Shown here in pieces: positions 1 to 25,560 of a stretch of 64,000 nt of DNA (positions are counted from its first letter, which is position 1; every line of letters begins with the position of its first letter). Origin of the DNA: Halichondria panicea (lineage: Eukaryota > Porifera > Demospongiae > Suberitida > Halichondriidae). The stretch spans positions 1,441,001 through 1,505,000 of the forward strand of contig NC_087392.1 of the NCBI RefSeq assembly GCF_963675165.1, read 5' to 3'. The notes under the pieces are model-generated. The model made no database searches. It saw only the letters and a program-made list of their open reading frames with translations, and was not told the origin of the DNA. The position numbers and the translations under genes are program-made.

Positions 1-3000
1 ACAAGTCTAAAGATGTTCCTCTGCTGGAGGAAGACAACGACGAGAAGTTACCGACAGCTAGCGAACCAGTGGGTCTGGAAGGTGAGTGATCCAATTGCCA
101 TGGATGTACATGTACTTACTCAGTAGATGCATTTGCCATACTAATTTACATGCCATGCATGTAGCAACATACATGTATGGCAGCTGACAGAGTCCCCAAA
201 CCATTGATTAGACGGGGGTAGGGGTATAGTTGAGCATCTTTCAACAGCCATAACTTTAGTACCGTTGATCCAATGTCAACAATTTTGTGATTTTCTGAAA
301 GCTTAGAAAGAGACCTTTCAAATGATGTGTTTAAACATTAGGGCCATAATTTTTCGGCTTTCGGCTTTGGACCATGGGTATGAGAAAATTGGCAAATACT
401 TTTATCAAAGTGAGATAACACCGTTTGAAAGGTCTCTTTCCAAGCTTTTTCAGAAAATAAAATTGAAATATTGGATCCACGGAATTTAAGTTACATGTAC
501 TATAGGCCTACAGTCACTGACAATACTATCGAAGAGTCATGACTAGCCTCTGTTTGCCCTCAGGCCAACTCCAGGCAGCACTGGAGAGACGACGATCATT
601 CGGTCGTGGACGTACCCTGGCAGTAGACGAGGAGGTGGCCCAGGGGGGAAGGAAAGAAAAGGGGCGTGGTGGGATGGGTGCCGTCGCTGATTTTATGAGG
701 CGAAGCTTCAAGAAAACAAAGAGCAGGGACGAGCCAAAATATGAGGAGAAAATTGTTGAGAATACAAAAATTGATGAGATTTCTTCAACAACAAAACCGC
801 CAGAAGAGGTTAGTTGTGATTAATTACTGCTGCAACACATAACATGAATTAAAAAAGTGTTAAGCTTTGTTCGTTCCTTATATGGAAAATGTTTCACTAC
901 AAAAATGTATCTACATGTACATGTATATAACAGAACCACAGTGTGTTTATTCCATATAAGGAACGTGCAATGCTCAATGCTTTTAGTGATGTATTACAGA
1001 GATTCTTTGCAAACTCCAATACAGGCTCACCAAGTAGTAGTGTCTGTTTGCTTAGGTTAGTTCACATCCCTAGTTTCTGGCTTAATGCTGCTAGCCCTCC
1101 TCCTTATAGCTAGCTTAGTCTGATCATAATACTAAATAGTGCACAGCACATAATGAATTGCAATTGTTCTGTAGGTGGTACCAAAACCTGTTACACCACC
1201 AGCACCGTCAAGGTCTCCTCGCAAACGTCTGGACAGTAAGGCTAGACGAGCCCCTCCCCCTCCCCCTACAGCAACTACGCCCACTACACAGGCTCCACCC
1301 ACTTCTACACAGTCTGAACCGTTGAAAGAAGAACCATTAAAAGAAGAGCCGTCCCCTACCAAAGCCAAAGATACTAAGCCACCAACACCTACGCCACAAA
1401 TACGCAAGACCAGCACGGCCGCGGAAGCGGTGAAAACAACTCGCTCATTCTCTACTGCTCAGCCTAACTCCACCCAACCCATGATCCGTCCACGTAAACG
1501 ACTCACAACAACTGCAGGGGGCACACAGAGAAGACAGCCACCACCACCTCCACCAAGTGCGGCCAAAGTTGCCACACCTCCTGTTACACCCTCTCATCAA
1601 GCCACATCCTCAGATACAACAATGATTGCCAGCAGCACTAGTGCAGAGGAAGTCAAGGCACCTGCTAGTGAAACGAAACAAGTAAAGATCCCACCTGTTC
1701 CACCGAGATCCTCGCTACGTCCAAGAGTTCAACGCGTCAAGCGACCAATCAGTCGAATGATCCCCCCACCTCCAAACATTCCTCTCCCTCCCCCTCCAAT
1801 AAGAAAGGCATCCAAAATTGAGGAAACAATTCCGGCTATCAACAATTCAGAGAAGAGAAAGTCAATAGACAAACCATCAGTGGCACCAAAACCAGCTCAC
1901 TTGCGCAGATACAGCACCCCGACATCACCTACAGTTGCTCAAACGAATACAGAGCCTCTGAAATCACCTAAACCAAAACCACCCCCTCCAATGAGAACTA
2001 GCAGTCTGGCTACTAGACCAGTACCGCCTGTAAGAAAAGTGCCTGCTCCCTCACATCTACCGAAGATCAAGGATGAAAGCGAAGAAGTTGATCCACCACA
2101 AGAGATCGCTGAAAACACTATCAACGACAAAGCGGCAAGGTCAGCACCACCGAGGCGGCCTCCCCCACCTAGACCCCCCAGTGCTGCCTCAGGCAAGATT
2201 AACAAGATTGAGGAGCAGCCCAGCGGTGCTAGTGCAGTGCCTGCAGGAGGTAGAGTGTTGTATAACTCCTCTGATGCTCAGCCAGAGGATAAAGATGGAC
2301 GGGGACATAGCATACGTTCAAAGGGCTCAAATCTAATGCAGTCACTAAAGAAGATGGTAACAAGAGATTCGAAAAAAGGAGCCGAAAAGAAAGCTGTTCC
2401 TGTATCAAGTGTAGCCACCAAAACAACACGAGATGAAGCAACAGATATCACGACATCAAAGCAAGACTCTTTTGGTACCAAACCTGCTCGACCACCCCCT
2501 CCGAAAACTCCTCCTACTCAACAAAAGAGGGACAGTCTTTCGTCGAGACTACTTCCCCCTAATATAGGGACTGAGAAAGAGACAAAACCAACTCCAGCAC
2601 CAAGGCAAAGTGAACCAGACCCCTCACAGCCTAAAGCTGCACCAAGGCTGAGTCTGTCTGACCCTCCACAGAAACCACAGCCAACGCCAGTACCTAGGCA
2701 AGAACCTGACCCCCCACAGCCTAAGCCTGCACCAAGGAAGAGTGAACCTGCCCTCCCACAGCTCATGCCCAACGGTGGAGAGGAAATAAAACCCACACCT
2801 GTACCAAGGCTTGTTGAGACCCCCTCCCAAGATACAAAACCTACACCATTACCTAGGCAACGTTCTGTCTCACCTGATGAAAAGTCACATGGTGCTGATG
2901 TAAAGCCACAAGACCAAAGTACAGCATCACCTGACCTCGGGTTACAAGTATCTACATCACCTTCGGATGCAAACTTTTATCGAGCAACAATGAAATACGA

Positions 3001-3148
3001 AGCCATGAATGATAAAGAGTTGTCTTTCTCCAAAGGAGATGTTCTCATTATTGTACAGAAGCAAGATGATGGCTTCCACTATGGAATGCTGGATGATGGA
3101 ACTACTGGACTTTTCCCATTGCATGCGGTTGAACCATTCTTAAGCTAG
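1..3148 (+). CDS. Proline-rich adaptor protein with C-terminal SH3 domain (3' part of gene)
   Basis: The gene is cut by the left edge. Exons that join in phase are 1-81, 564-808 and 1175-3148 (TAG stop), giving about 765 visible residues. The first two exons are charged. The third is very rich in Pro, Ser and Thr, with polyproline runs and repeated KPTPxPR-type motifs near 2585-2870. The last 55 residues form an SH3 domain: a Kyea-type start, ELSFSKGD, then DDGFHYG and GLFPLHAVE. The usual second aromatic (DDGWW) is F-H and the usual SNYVE is LHAVE, so the ligand groove is atypical. SH3 plus proline-rich proteins normally act as cytoplasmic scaffolds in actin or endocytic signalling; that role here is inferred. 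Orthology is not resolved. An AATAAA lies about 270 bases past the stop. Confidence 0.8.
251..496. repeat. Foldback (MITE-like) element in SH3-gene intron
   Basis: Bases 251-323 and 423-496 are long imperfect inverted repeats. Both arms read TAACTT..., then GATCCAAT, then TTTTCTGAAA, then GAAAGAGACCTTTCAAA when the second is complemented. About 100 bases separate them. It has no coding capacity and sits wholly inside the intron 82-563. This is probably a non-autonomous inverted-repeat transposon relic. Confidence 0.7.
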
Positions 3149-3416
3149 TTTTCACTTGCTGATTACATACGCTATATTAGATTTTTATAATTATATGATG
3201 CTGTAATTTTCAATCTTTTTATAATCCTTAAACTGTGTATTTATTCGTAATTATTACTTATTATTGGTTAGAAAGTAGTGTTACGAGAACATGATGAGAA
3301 TTAACATGATTGTACAAAGACAAAAAAGGACATAATATTAATTGTTTAATAAGTTCAATCCATTGTCATGTAATAGAAGAACTCTTACTCTTCTTTGATC
3401 TTTCACCAACCTACAG

Positions 3417-3422
3417 AATAAA
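3417..3422 (+). terminator. Poly(A) signal AATAAA of the SH3 gene
   Basis: AATAAA lies 269 bases after the TAG of the SH3 gene and about 30 bases before the end of the convergent KRR1 coding region. The minus strand also has an AATAAA at 3240-3245 that could serve KRR1, so the two 3' ends probably overlap. Confidence 0.45.
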
Positions 3423-3453
3423 CGGTGTAATATGATTGCATGAATACATGTAG

Positions 3454-5703
<2,250 letters not shown>

Positions 5704-6021
5704 CTTTAACTCCACGTGAGTTGGTAAAGGTCGTAAGTGAATTTACTCAGGTCCGTTTGGTAAAGGTAATCAGACACTTAATTAGTAAACACTAAAAGGC
5801 CGATTTGTATCTAATGGAACGCATGCACCCCAGACACAAAACTGTTTCAAGTAAAGAGATTCAAGTAAAGAAAAGAAAATAGTAACACACATTACTGTTA
5901 TGGTGTGAGTGCTTGTGATAAAGCAAAATAACATTATTTTCCCAAAAAGAAAATGGAAAAGACTGTTTGAAGTGCAGCACAAGTCTTGAATGTGAATGAA
6001 TAGTAAAGAATTATACTAACG

Positions 6022-7870
<1,849 letters not shown>

Positions 7871-8501
7871 TTGCTCAGCTCCACGTGAGTTGGTAAAGGT
7901 CGTAGGTGCAGTTACACGGCTCAGATCTGTTAGGTAAAGGTCGTCAGACACTGAGAGAGTAAGCACCACAGAAGACCGATTTTTATCTAATGGAACGCAT
8001 GCACCCCCAAATATCTTGGACACAATCATTAGCAAACATCATGCACATAAATACACAATGAACATGTTTCAAGTAAAGAAGAGAAAATAGTAACACACAT
8101 TACTGTTATGGTGTGAGTGCTTGTGATAAAAGCAAAAAATGAAATGACATTTTTGTTCCCCAAATAGAAAATGGAACAGACTGTTTGAAGTGCAGCACAA
8201 GTCTTGAATGTGAATGAATAGCAAAGAATGAGATGCTAACATATATATCTTTGAGCATACCTAGGTTGGGACATTATTAAACTGGGAGTGCAAAATAAAA
8301 CAGGACAGAAAGCTTAATTAAATGGTGTTCATAGGTCTATGACAAAACACAGATTGAAATCACAGAGAAGAGAAAACGTACAACACTGAGCGAGAGCACT
8401 ATAAATACAAACCATGATGAATTTGAAATGAGTAGCCCATTCAGAAAGACAGTTAGAAGAATGAAACTAGACATTATTACAGTATTAAAGTTCCATTGTG
8501 G

Positions 8502-20299
<11,798 letters not shown>

Positions 20300-21037
20300 G
20301 GGCGATTTCTTGTCTTGCTCCACGGTAAAAAAAAATATTCCAGACAAACGAAGGCTTGATTACATTATAGGCACTATAGATCGCCTTTAAAGCTTCTTTA
20401 GGGACTTGCTGTAGTATCAGTAGCCGGCAGAGAGTCTTCAAAAGCCTTTACTTGACCTTTTTTTCAATTTTTAGGAGGGTGTAATTCAAACCTAGAGCTC
20501 CGTCTGTAGTAGCAAACGAAGAATTTCACAACTCTCAGCGAGTGAAAAATAATAGGAAATAGAAGATCAGATCTTGAAGGACTAATCTACAAAATAGAAC
20601 GATCAATTGTCTTGTAGCTTCCACTAGAACTAGCTATTTCTCTCTAACTTGTTCATTTCCCATCAAATGGTAGCCATTTTCTGTTTTGTGGTTTGCAGCG
20701 CTTTTGTAACCAATATACGGAAATATCTACTGGATAATCATGAATTCCAAGAATTTTATACCATTCCGTTCACGTTCTCTGTAAACCTTCAACAGTGGAC
20801 CACGTGACATCTTGGCAAGTAGTTTCCTAATTCCGTAGAAGCTGATTTCCTGCAAGTATTTTGCAACCAAAAGTACAGAAAGCAAGTGGCAAGCACTATA
20901 CAGAGAAAGAGTATGGAGGTTAAAGATGCTGGAAAGAGACTGAAGTTAGAAAAAATAACACAAAACCGTTTCCAAATGTCACGTGATTACCTCCACCTAG
21001 AAACAACACAGACTCTGGAAACAACAAAAGTTACCAC
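20300..21037. promoter_or_regulatory. Shared divergent promoter region of CBP and AMDHD2
   Basis: 738 bases separate the ATG of CBP (minus) from the ATG of AMDHD2 (plus), and no other gene is visible. Transcription starts and binding sites are not identifiable by eye. About 20590-20690 recurs near 39262-39365 and 55103-55205, upstream of the duplicated CBP exon 2 pieces. So CBP 5' flank was carried along in the segmental duplications. Confidence 0.6.
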
Positions 21038-21092
21038 ATGGCTAGTAAAGAAGGTCTGGTTACTCGCTTCAAGGGAGGAGATCTCATCCTAG
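20886..21092 (+). other. Possible upstream ORF overlapping the AMDHD2 start
   Basis: A 68-codon ATG frame starts 152 bases before the AMDHD2 ATG and overlaps it out of frame. If transcription begins upstream of 20886 it would act as an overlapping uORF that lowers AMDHD2 translation. There is no evidence it makes a useful protein, and it may be outside the transcript. Confidence 0.2.
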
Positions 21093-24020
21093 AAGATGGC
21101 AGATTGGTCAGAGAGGATCTGTGGGTGAGAAATGGACGAATACTGGATCCGTTGCATCTGTTTTATGAGGAGAAGAAAAAGGCCGATGTCGTTGTCGATT
21201 GCTCTGGCTTGCTCATATCACCAGGATTCATTGATATCCAAATAAATGGTAAGGACACTTTATATCTGCATTCACTGGTATAAATACTCCATGATCTGTC
21301 AGTTCTACCTTGCATCAGTCAATTTAAGTATTTTTCTTTTTTAAATGTACACACAGGTGCATTTGGTGTGGACTTCTCGTCCCTAACAAAAGACAATGTT
21401 GACAGTGGTCTCTCTCGTGTTAGCAAGGGCCTGGTGCAACATGGAGTCACTGCATACGTCCCCACAATCGTCACCTCTGAATCAGATTACTACAAACGAG
21501 TGCTGCCTCTCTTAACTCCGCGTGCAGGTGGACGGGACGGTGCCGCTGTGCTGGGGGTCCATTGCGAAGGGCCGTTTATAAACATAGAGAAAAAAGGAGC
21601 TCACGAACAAGCATTCATTCAACCGTCTCTCTCACCCGCCCTTCTTCAAAATGTCTACGGCTCTCAACTGGACAACGTTCGACTGGTAACACTAGCACCT
21701 GAGCTGGAGGGGGGACTGGAGACAATAGCGTGGTTGAAAGAGAGAAGAAACGAGAAGGAGATCGTTGTTGCGATTGGTCACTCTATGGCTAATCTGAGAC
21801 AGGCTGAGGAAGCTGTGAGGAGTGGGGCCTCTCTCATCACTCACCTCTTCAATGCAATGCTGCCGGTAGGTTTACTCTGCACTGAATATGTGTATAGTAT
21901 AGTTATTGGAATTCAACAGCCTCTGGATAAATTAATGGCCACCCGTTTTACGGTGTACAGTGATTGTAAGCTCCCTATACACATATTTAACAACTCCTAC
22001 TGTTGATAATGTAATGCTACTTGTTTAACAGTTACTGTAAGCTTTCTCCCTCACGTGTATTGTAGTCTTTGCATAATATTATACCTGTATGATATTCATT
22101 TAGCATCACCACCCCCCCCCCCCCCCCCCTCAGTTCCATCACCGTGACCCTGGCATAGTGGGCCTACTTACAAGCCTCAAGCTGGAGGAGAGGAGTGTCT
22201 ACTATGGTCTCATAGCTGATGGTCTACACACTCATGAGACAGTTCAAAGAATAGCCTACACTGCCTTTCCTAAAGGTGCGATTGTATGTGGTAACTGTAT
22301 TTAATTCTTGTGCTTTATAGCAATAAGCTTTGTACAGTGTATCTATGGTGTATTGACTCACAAGTTTCTCTATACATTTCCGTTTAAATCAGGGTTTCAT
22401 ACAGGATTTTTAGCGGGAGGGGGAAACATTTAATTGAGGAGGGTCTGGGGGTCCTTTCCCGGAAAAATGTTTGAGGAATGGTTATCTGAGGTCCAATTTG
22501 GGTTTTGTGTGTGCTTCAAACTATACATTTACTAGTCTATAGTTTTATAGTTTTATTGATGAGATTATAGACATTTTTAAGGAGAAAAGTCATACATTTT
22601 TATTACCCGAGGCCGTGCCGTGGCCAGCGGGTATAGTAGTCTGTTGGTTTGTTTGTTTGTTTGTGATGGGGTTTTCTACTCACCTGGATGCCATAGCGCT
22701 GCGTTTGCAGCATAGATAGCCTTCACACAACAATATCTTGATTTAAATAGTGGCAGATTTTGATGTTAAAGTTTCTTTGTCGAATAAAAGCGAGCAAAAG
22801 CTAGACTTGCCCGTTGGCAGCTGCTAACTACACGCGGCCTTTATTCGAGATACCCTATATGTTACATTGTGATTTTTCCACATAGGTTACTTACAGCTGA
22901 CGTGATCCTATACCAGAAACAATGGAACAGGGTCACTAAAGTAGAAAGCTAGAATTACTACCTCTGCTGACTAGGTATTTGCAGCTGAAGTGATCCCGTG
23001 CCAAGAAAGTAGAATTGTGACTGGTTGTTGACTGACTCTGGATCCTATACTCTAGCCTGGAAGGAGCCATACTTCTCTTAGTCTAAGACTCCAGGCTGTG
23101 ATCCCAGTCCACAGTGCATGTCTCATGTGACATACTCAATGTTTCAGCATCCCTACAGTCTGGTTTAGTTTTATTGCTCTTGAGTTGCTGTGCTAGTCAT
23201 ACATGCTACATGCACACTCTTCTGGTTTCTTTATTATCATGTCACCAGCCGAGGGTTTGCACTTTAGTGCTGTAGTTATGACATCATTAATTTTAAGATT
23301 TCTAGGGAGGGAAATCCCAGGGCGCCTCCCCCGTATCCTGGTTTTACAGGCTGTGTACATGACTGTAAATGTTCTTTACTGTGGCTATGCTTTTCAGGTG
23401 CACTTTTGGTGACTGATGCTCTGGCTGCCATGGGTCTCCCTGACGGTACCCACCTTCTAGGCACTCACACTGTGGAGGTGAAGGATGGGGCAGCCAGGCT
23501 CACAGGGACCAACACACTAGCCGGAAGGTGAGGGGTGGGTAGAGTACATGTCGTGCAGTGCCCTAAGCTATGCTCCACAATTGATAAAGATAATGTTTAC
23601 GATCAAATACTCACTGCTGTTCGAGAGGGTTTCTCTATTGCAGTAGGTACAATGTTCGCCCATGTAGATCACATCCAGTAGGTATTTTAATTAGGATTTT
23701 GGCACCGTTTTTTACCCTATAGCAACTTTCACATTGCAAATGCTTTTTAGATATGACAATTACTATCTTTTCCCTGCAGTATTGCCTCAATGGATTTCTG
23801 TGTGAGGCACTTCAAAGATGCAACTGGTTGCTCCCTTGGTGAGGCTGTAGTCGCAGCCACTCTTCACCCGGCCCAAGCTCTAGGTCTGGAGAAAGAACGA
23901 GGAACTCTGTCTTACCGTGCTAGGGCCGATTTAGTTATTCTGAACTCTAGTCTAGTTGTGCAGGCCACCTGCATTGCAGGGGAGTTGGTCTGGTGTAGAC
24001 AGGGTAGCAGGTTTAATTAG
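21038..24020 (+). CDS. AMDHD2: N-acetylglucosamine-6-phosphate deacetylase
   Basis: Five exons join in phase: 21038-21248, 21357-21865, 22134-22275, 23398-23527 and 23780-24020. They encode 410 aa; human AMDHD2 is 409. Amidohydrolase (NagA family) signatures are visible: PGFIDIQING-GAFG with the metal-side loop, the metal ligand block HCEGPFI, AIGHSMA, THLFNAM, the substrate loop GLIADGLHTH and the catalytic TDA in LLVTDALAAMGLPDG. The enzyme removes acetate from GlcNAc-6-phosphate to give glucosamine-6-phosphate. It recycles amino sugars and restrains the hexosamine pathway; it is cytosolic. The start is the first ATG in the frame. The third exon's acceptor follows a pure C run (about 22112-22129), unusual as a polypyrimidine tract. 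Confidence 0.96.
22380..23390 (+). other. Large AMDHD2 intron with repeat-like content
   Basis: This 1.1 kb intron is longer than the others in the gene. It holds a CAGGGTTTCATACAGGATTT end similar to the inverted-repeat terminus at 17195, and a stretch CCCGAGGCCGTGCCGTGGCC followed by a short GTTT repeat near 22640. No reading frame of note is present. It probably contains old transposon debris. Confidence 0.4.
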
Positions 24021-24176
24021 TCAACAAACTGTCTAGTTTCTTCTCTTTACAAGGATTTTTTAAGTTTTGCTTGTTTTGTGATTACCTGTACGTACTTATT
24101 ATTTATCGTCATGATGACATCATCATTTTTTACCCCATGTAAACAGCATGTTGATCAATGTCAATGTCAGTATGTA

Positions 24177-24182
24177 AATAAA
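24177..24182 (+). terminator. Poly(A) signal of AMDHD2
   Basis: AATAAA occurs 157 bases after the TAG of AMDHD2 in an AT-rich stretch. It is the first such signal downstream of the gene. Confidence 0.6.
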
Positions 24183-25510
24183 GGGTCATGACTGTTGAGC
24201 TCTTATCTTGGTGTAGAGGGATTCTAGACAGGCTAGACAAATTAGCTAGAGACAGGCTCCTAGCTATAGGCAACAACAACTAATTATAGACAAATTGACT
24301 TCACAGTGTAGCTTAACCAAATTCTTAGATTGAGAAGCAAACATCAACATACAGGGTAAAACGAAGTTAAAGTGAAGTGAGTCAAAAAAGGTAAACAAAA
24401 CCTTAAATACGTGGAGCAGGGCCCCAGAGGCTCGCACAACAACAAAGGGAGGAAGTGGAGCACTAACAATGAGAATTGTTAGAGAAGAGTATGATATCAA
24501 CATCAACATCAAATCATGGTTAAGGTAGTAGTAAATATTACATAACATAAGGTGTTAATAAGGTTCTAATAAATGTTAATTTAAAGTAAGGTACATTGAG
24601 CGTGAACAATGACTGTACGTATTTAATTAATAATAGATTAATTAATCTGAGAAACTGTACACAAAATAAATGTTGCTATTCCAACACAAAACAATGACAT
24701 TCATAATTAGCAGTCTACAAAAGAGTTCGACTAGCTCGAGTCCAGATGAGTGGCTGATCATACTTCAGTCTCTTCGTGTCTCATGATCATGTTGTTGAAC
24801 TGTACAGATCAAAAATAACTTTTTATAATAAACAATTTGGCAATCCACGTAGCTATACAAATAGATATAGCATGAGACCGAGTGTTGTAATGAAATAATT
24901 ATACATTGCATACAACACAAGGAGGTTTTTTTGTTACCTTTATAATTATGCATGGATTTTATATCACAACGACCCCTTACCAAATTATGCCTTGAGGGTA
25001 AGCGATCGTGTAATAAAAAATATTAGGGACTGGACTTTTATTACATGCTTGTAACCTTGACAACGTGAAATATAATATTATACTGAGCACACTATGACAC
25101 AATGGTTGGTTGTGTGGGGGACTACATTAGCAGCTACATGTACGTAGTTGAGTCGCTGCCTTACCTGTGAGGATGACAACATAACAGTCACATGAGACTC
25201 ACTTACATCAAGTATTATAAGTTGGTGCACCAAATATAATGAAATTAGGGATCAGACAGAATAAAATGTATAATGATACAAACATACCGTATCAGGTTCT
25301 CATGATAAATTGGTATGAGCAACTGCAGTTGCTGTGCTCACTTCAATTTCATCGGCTACATCGTTACGCTCAACAGCAGGACGCCTTAGGCATTCACATA
25401 TGTAAGGCCATGTGACCGGATGTTCTGGATCAGTAACTTCGAGACGCTTGCCTACCATCTCCATTAGGCGGCATTTATTACAAGGATATTGACCTTCGAT
25501 GTTTTTCAAA
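24183..25510. other. Intergenic; left edge of the tandem segment with an AIFM1 3'-flank scrap
   Basis: 24183-24640 shows no recognisable gene. 24644-24782 matches the 3' end and flank of AIFM1 (compare 55337-55480), including the end of its last exon, then switches at AGTCTCTTCGTGT to the sequence that lies downstream of the NTPase gene. 24783-25290 is unique intergenic DNA shared with 40600-41130. 25300-25560 carries a Death-domain remnant described with the NTPase copy. Confidence 0.65.
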
Positions 25511-25560
25511 TCAGTAAGCTTCACCCCGAGAGCCAATCCTAAATTGAACCAATCTTTGCT
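25300..25560 (-). pseudogene. Out-of-frame Death-domain remnant of NTPase copy 1
   Basis: The frame at 25300-25536 reads ALGVKLTDLKNIE...TWPYICECLRRPAVERNDVADEIE, a Death-domain C-terminal half almost identical to copy 2. The upstream frameshift disconnects it from the NTPase exon. Its own frame stays open to the end, so the break is recent, or a sequencing error, or bypassed by a splice site I did not find. Confidence 0.6.

Noticed and set aside
24264-24548. Minus-strand 94-aa hydrophobic frame
   Set aside because: No homology, no splice context and no second copy to show conservation; probably chance.
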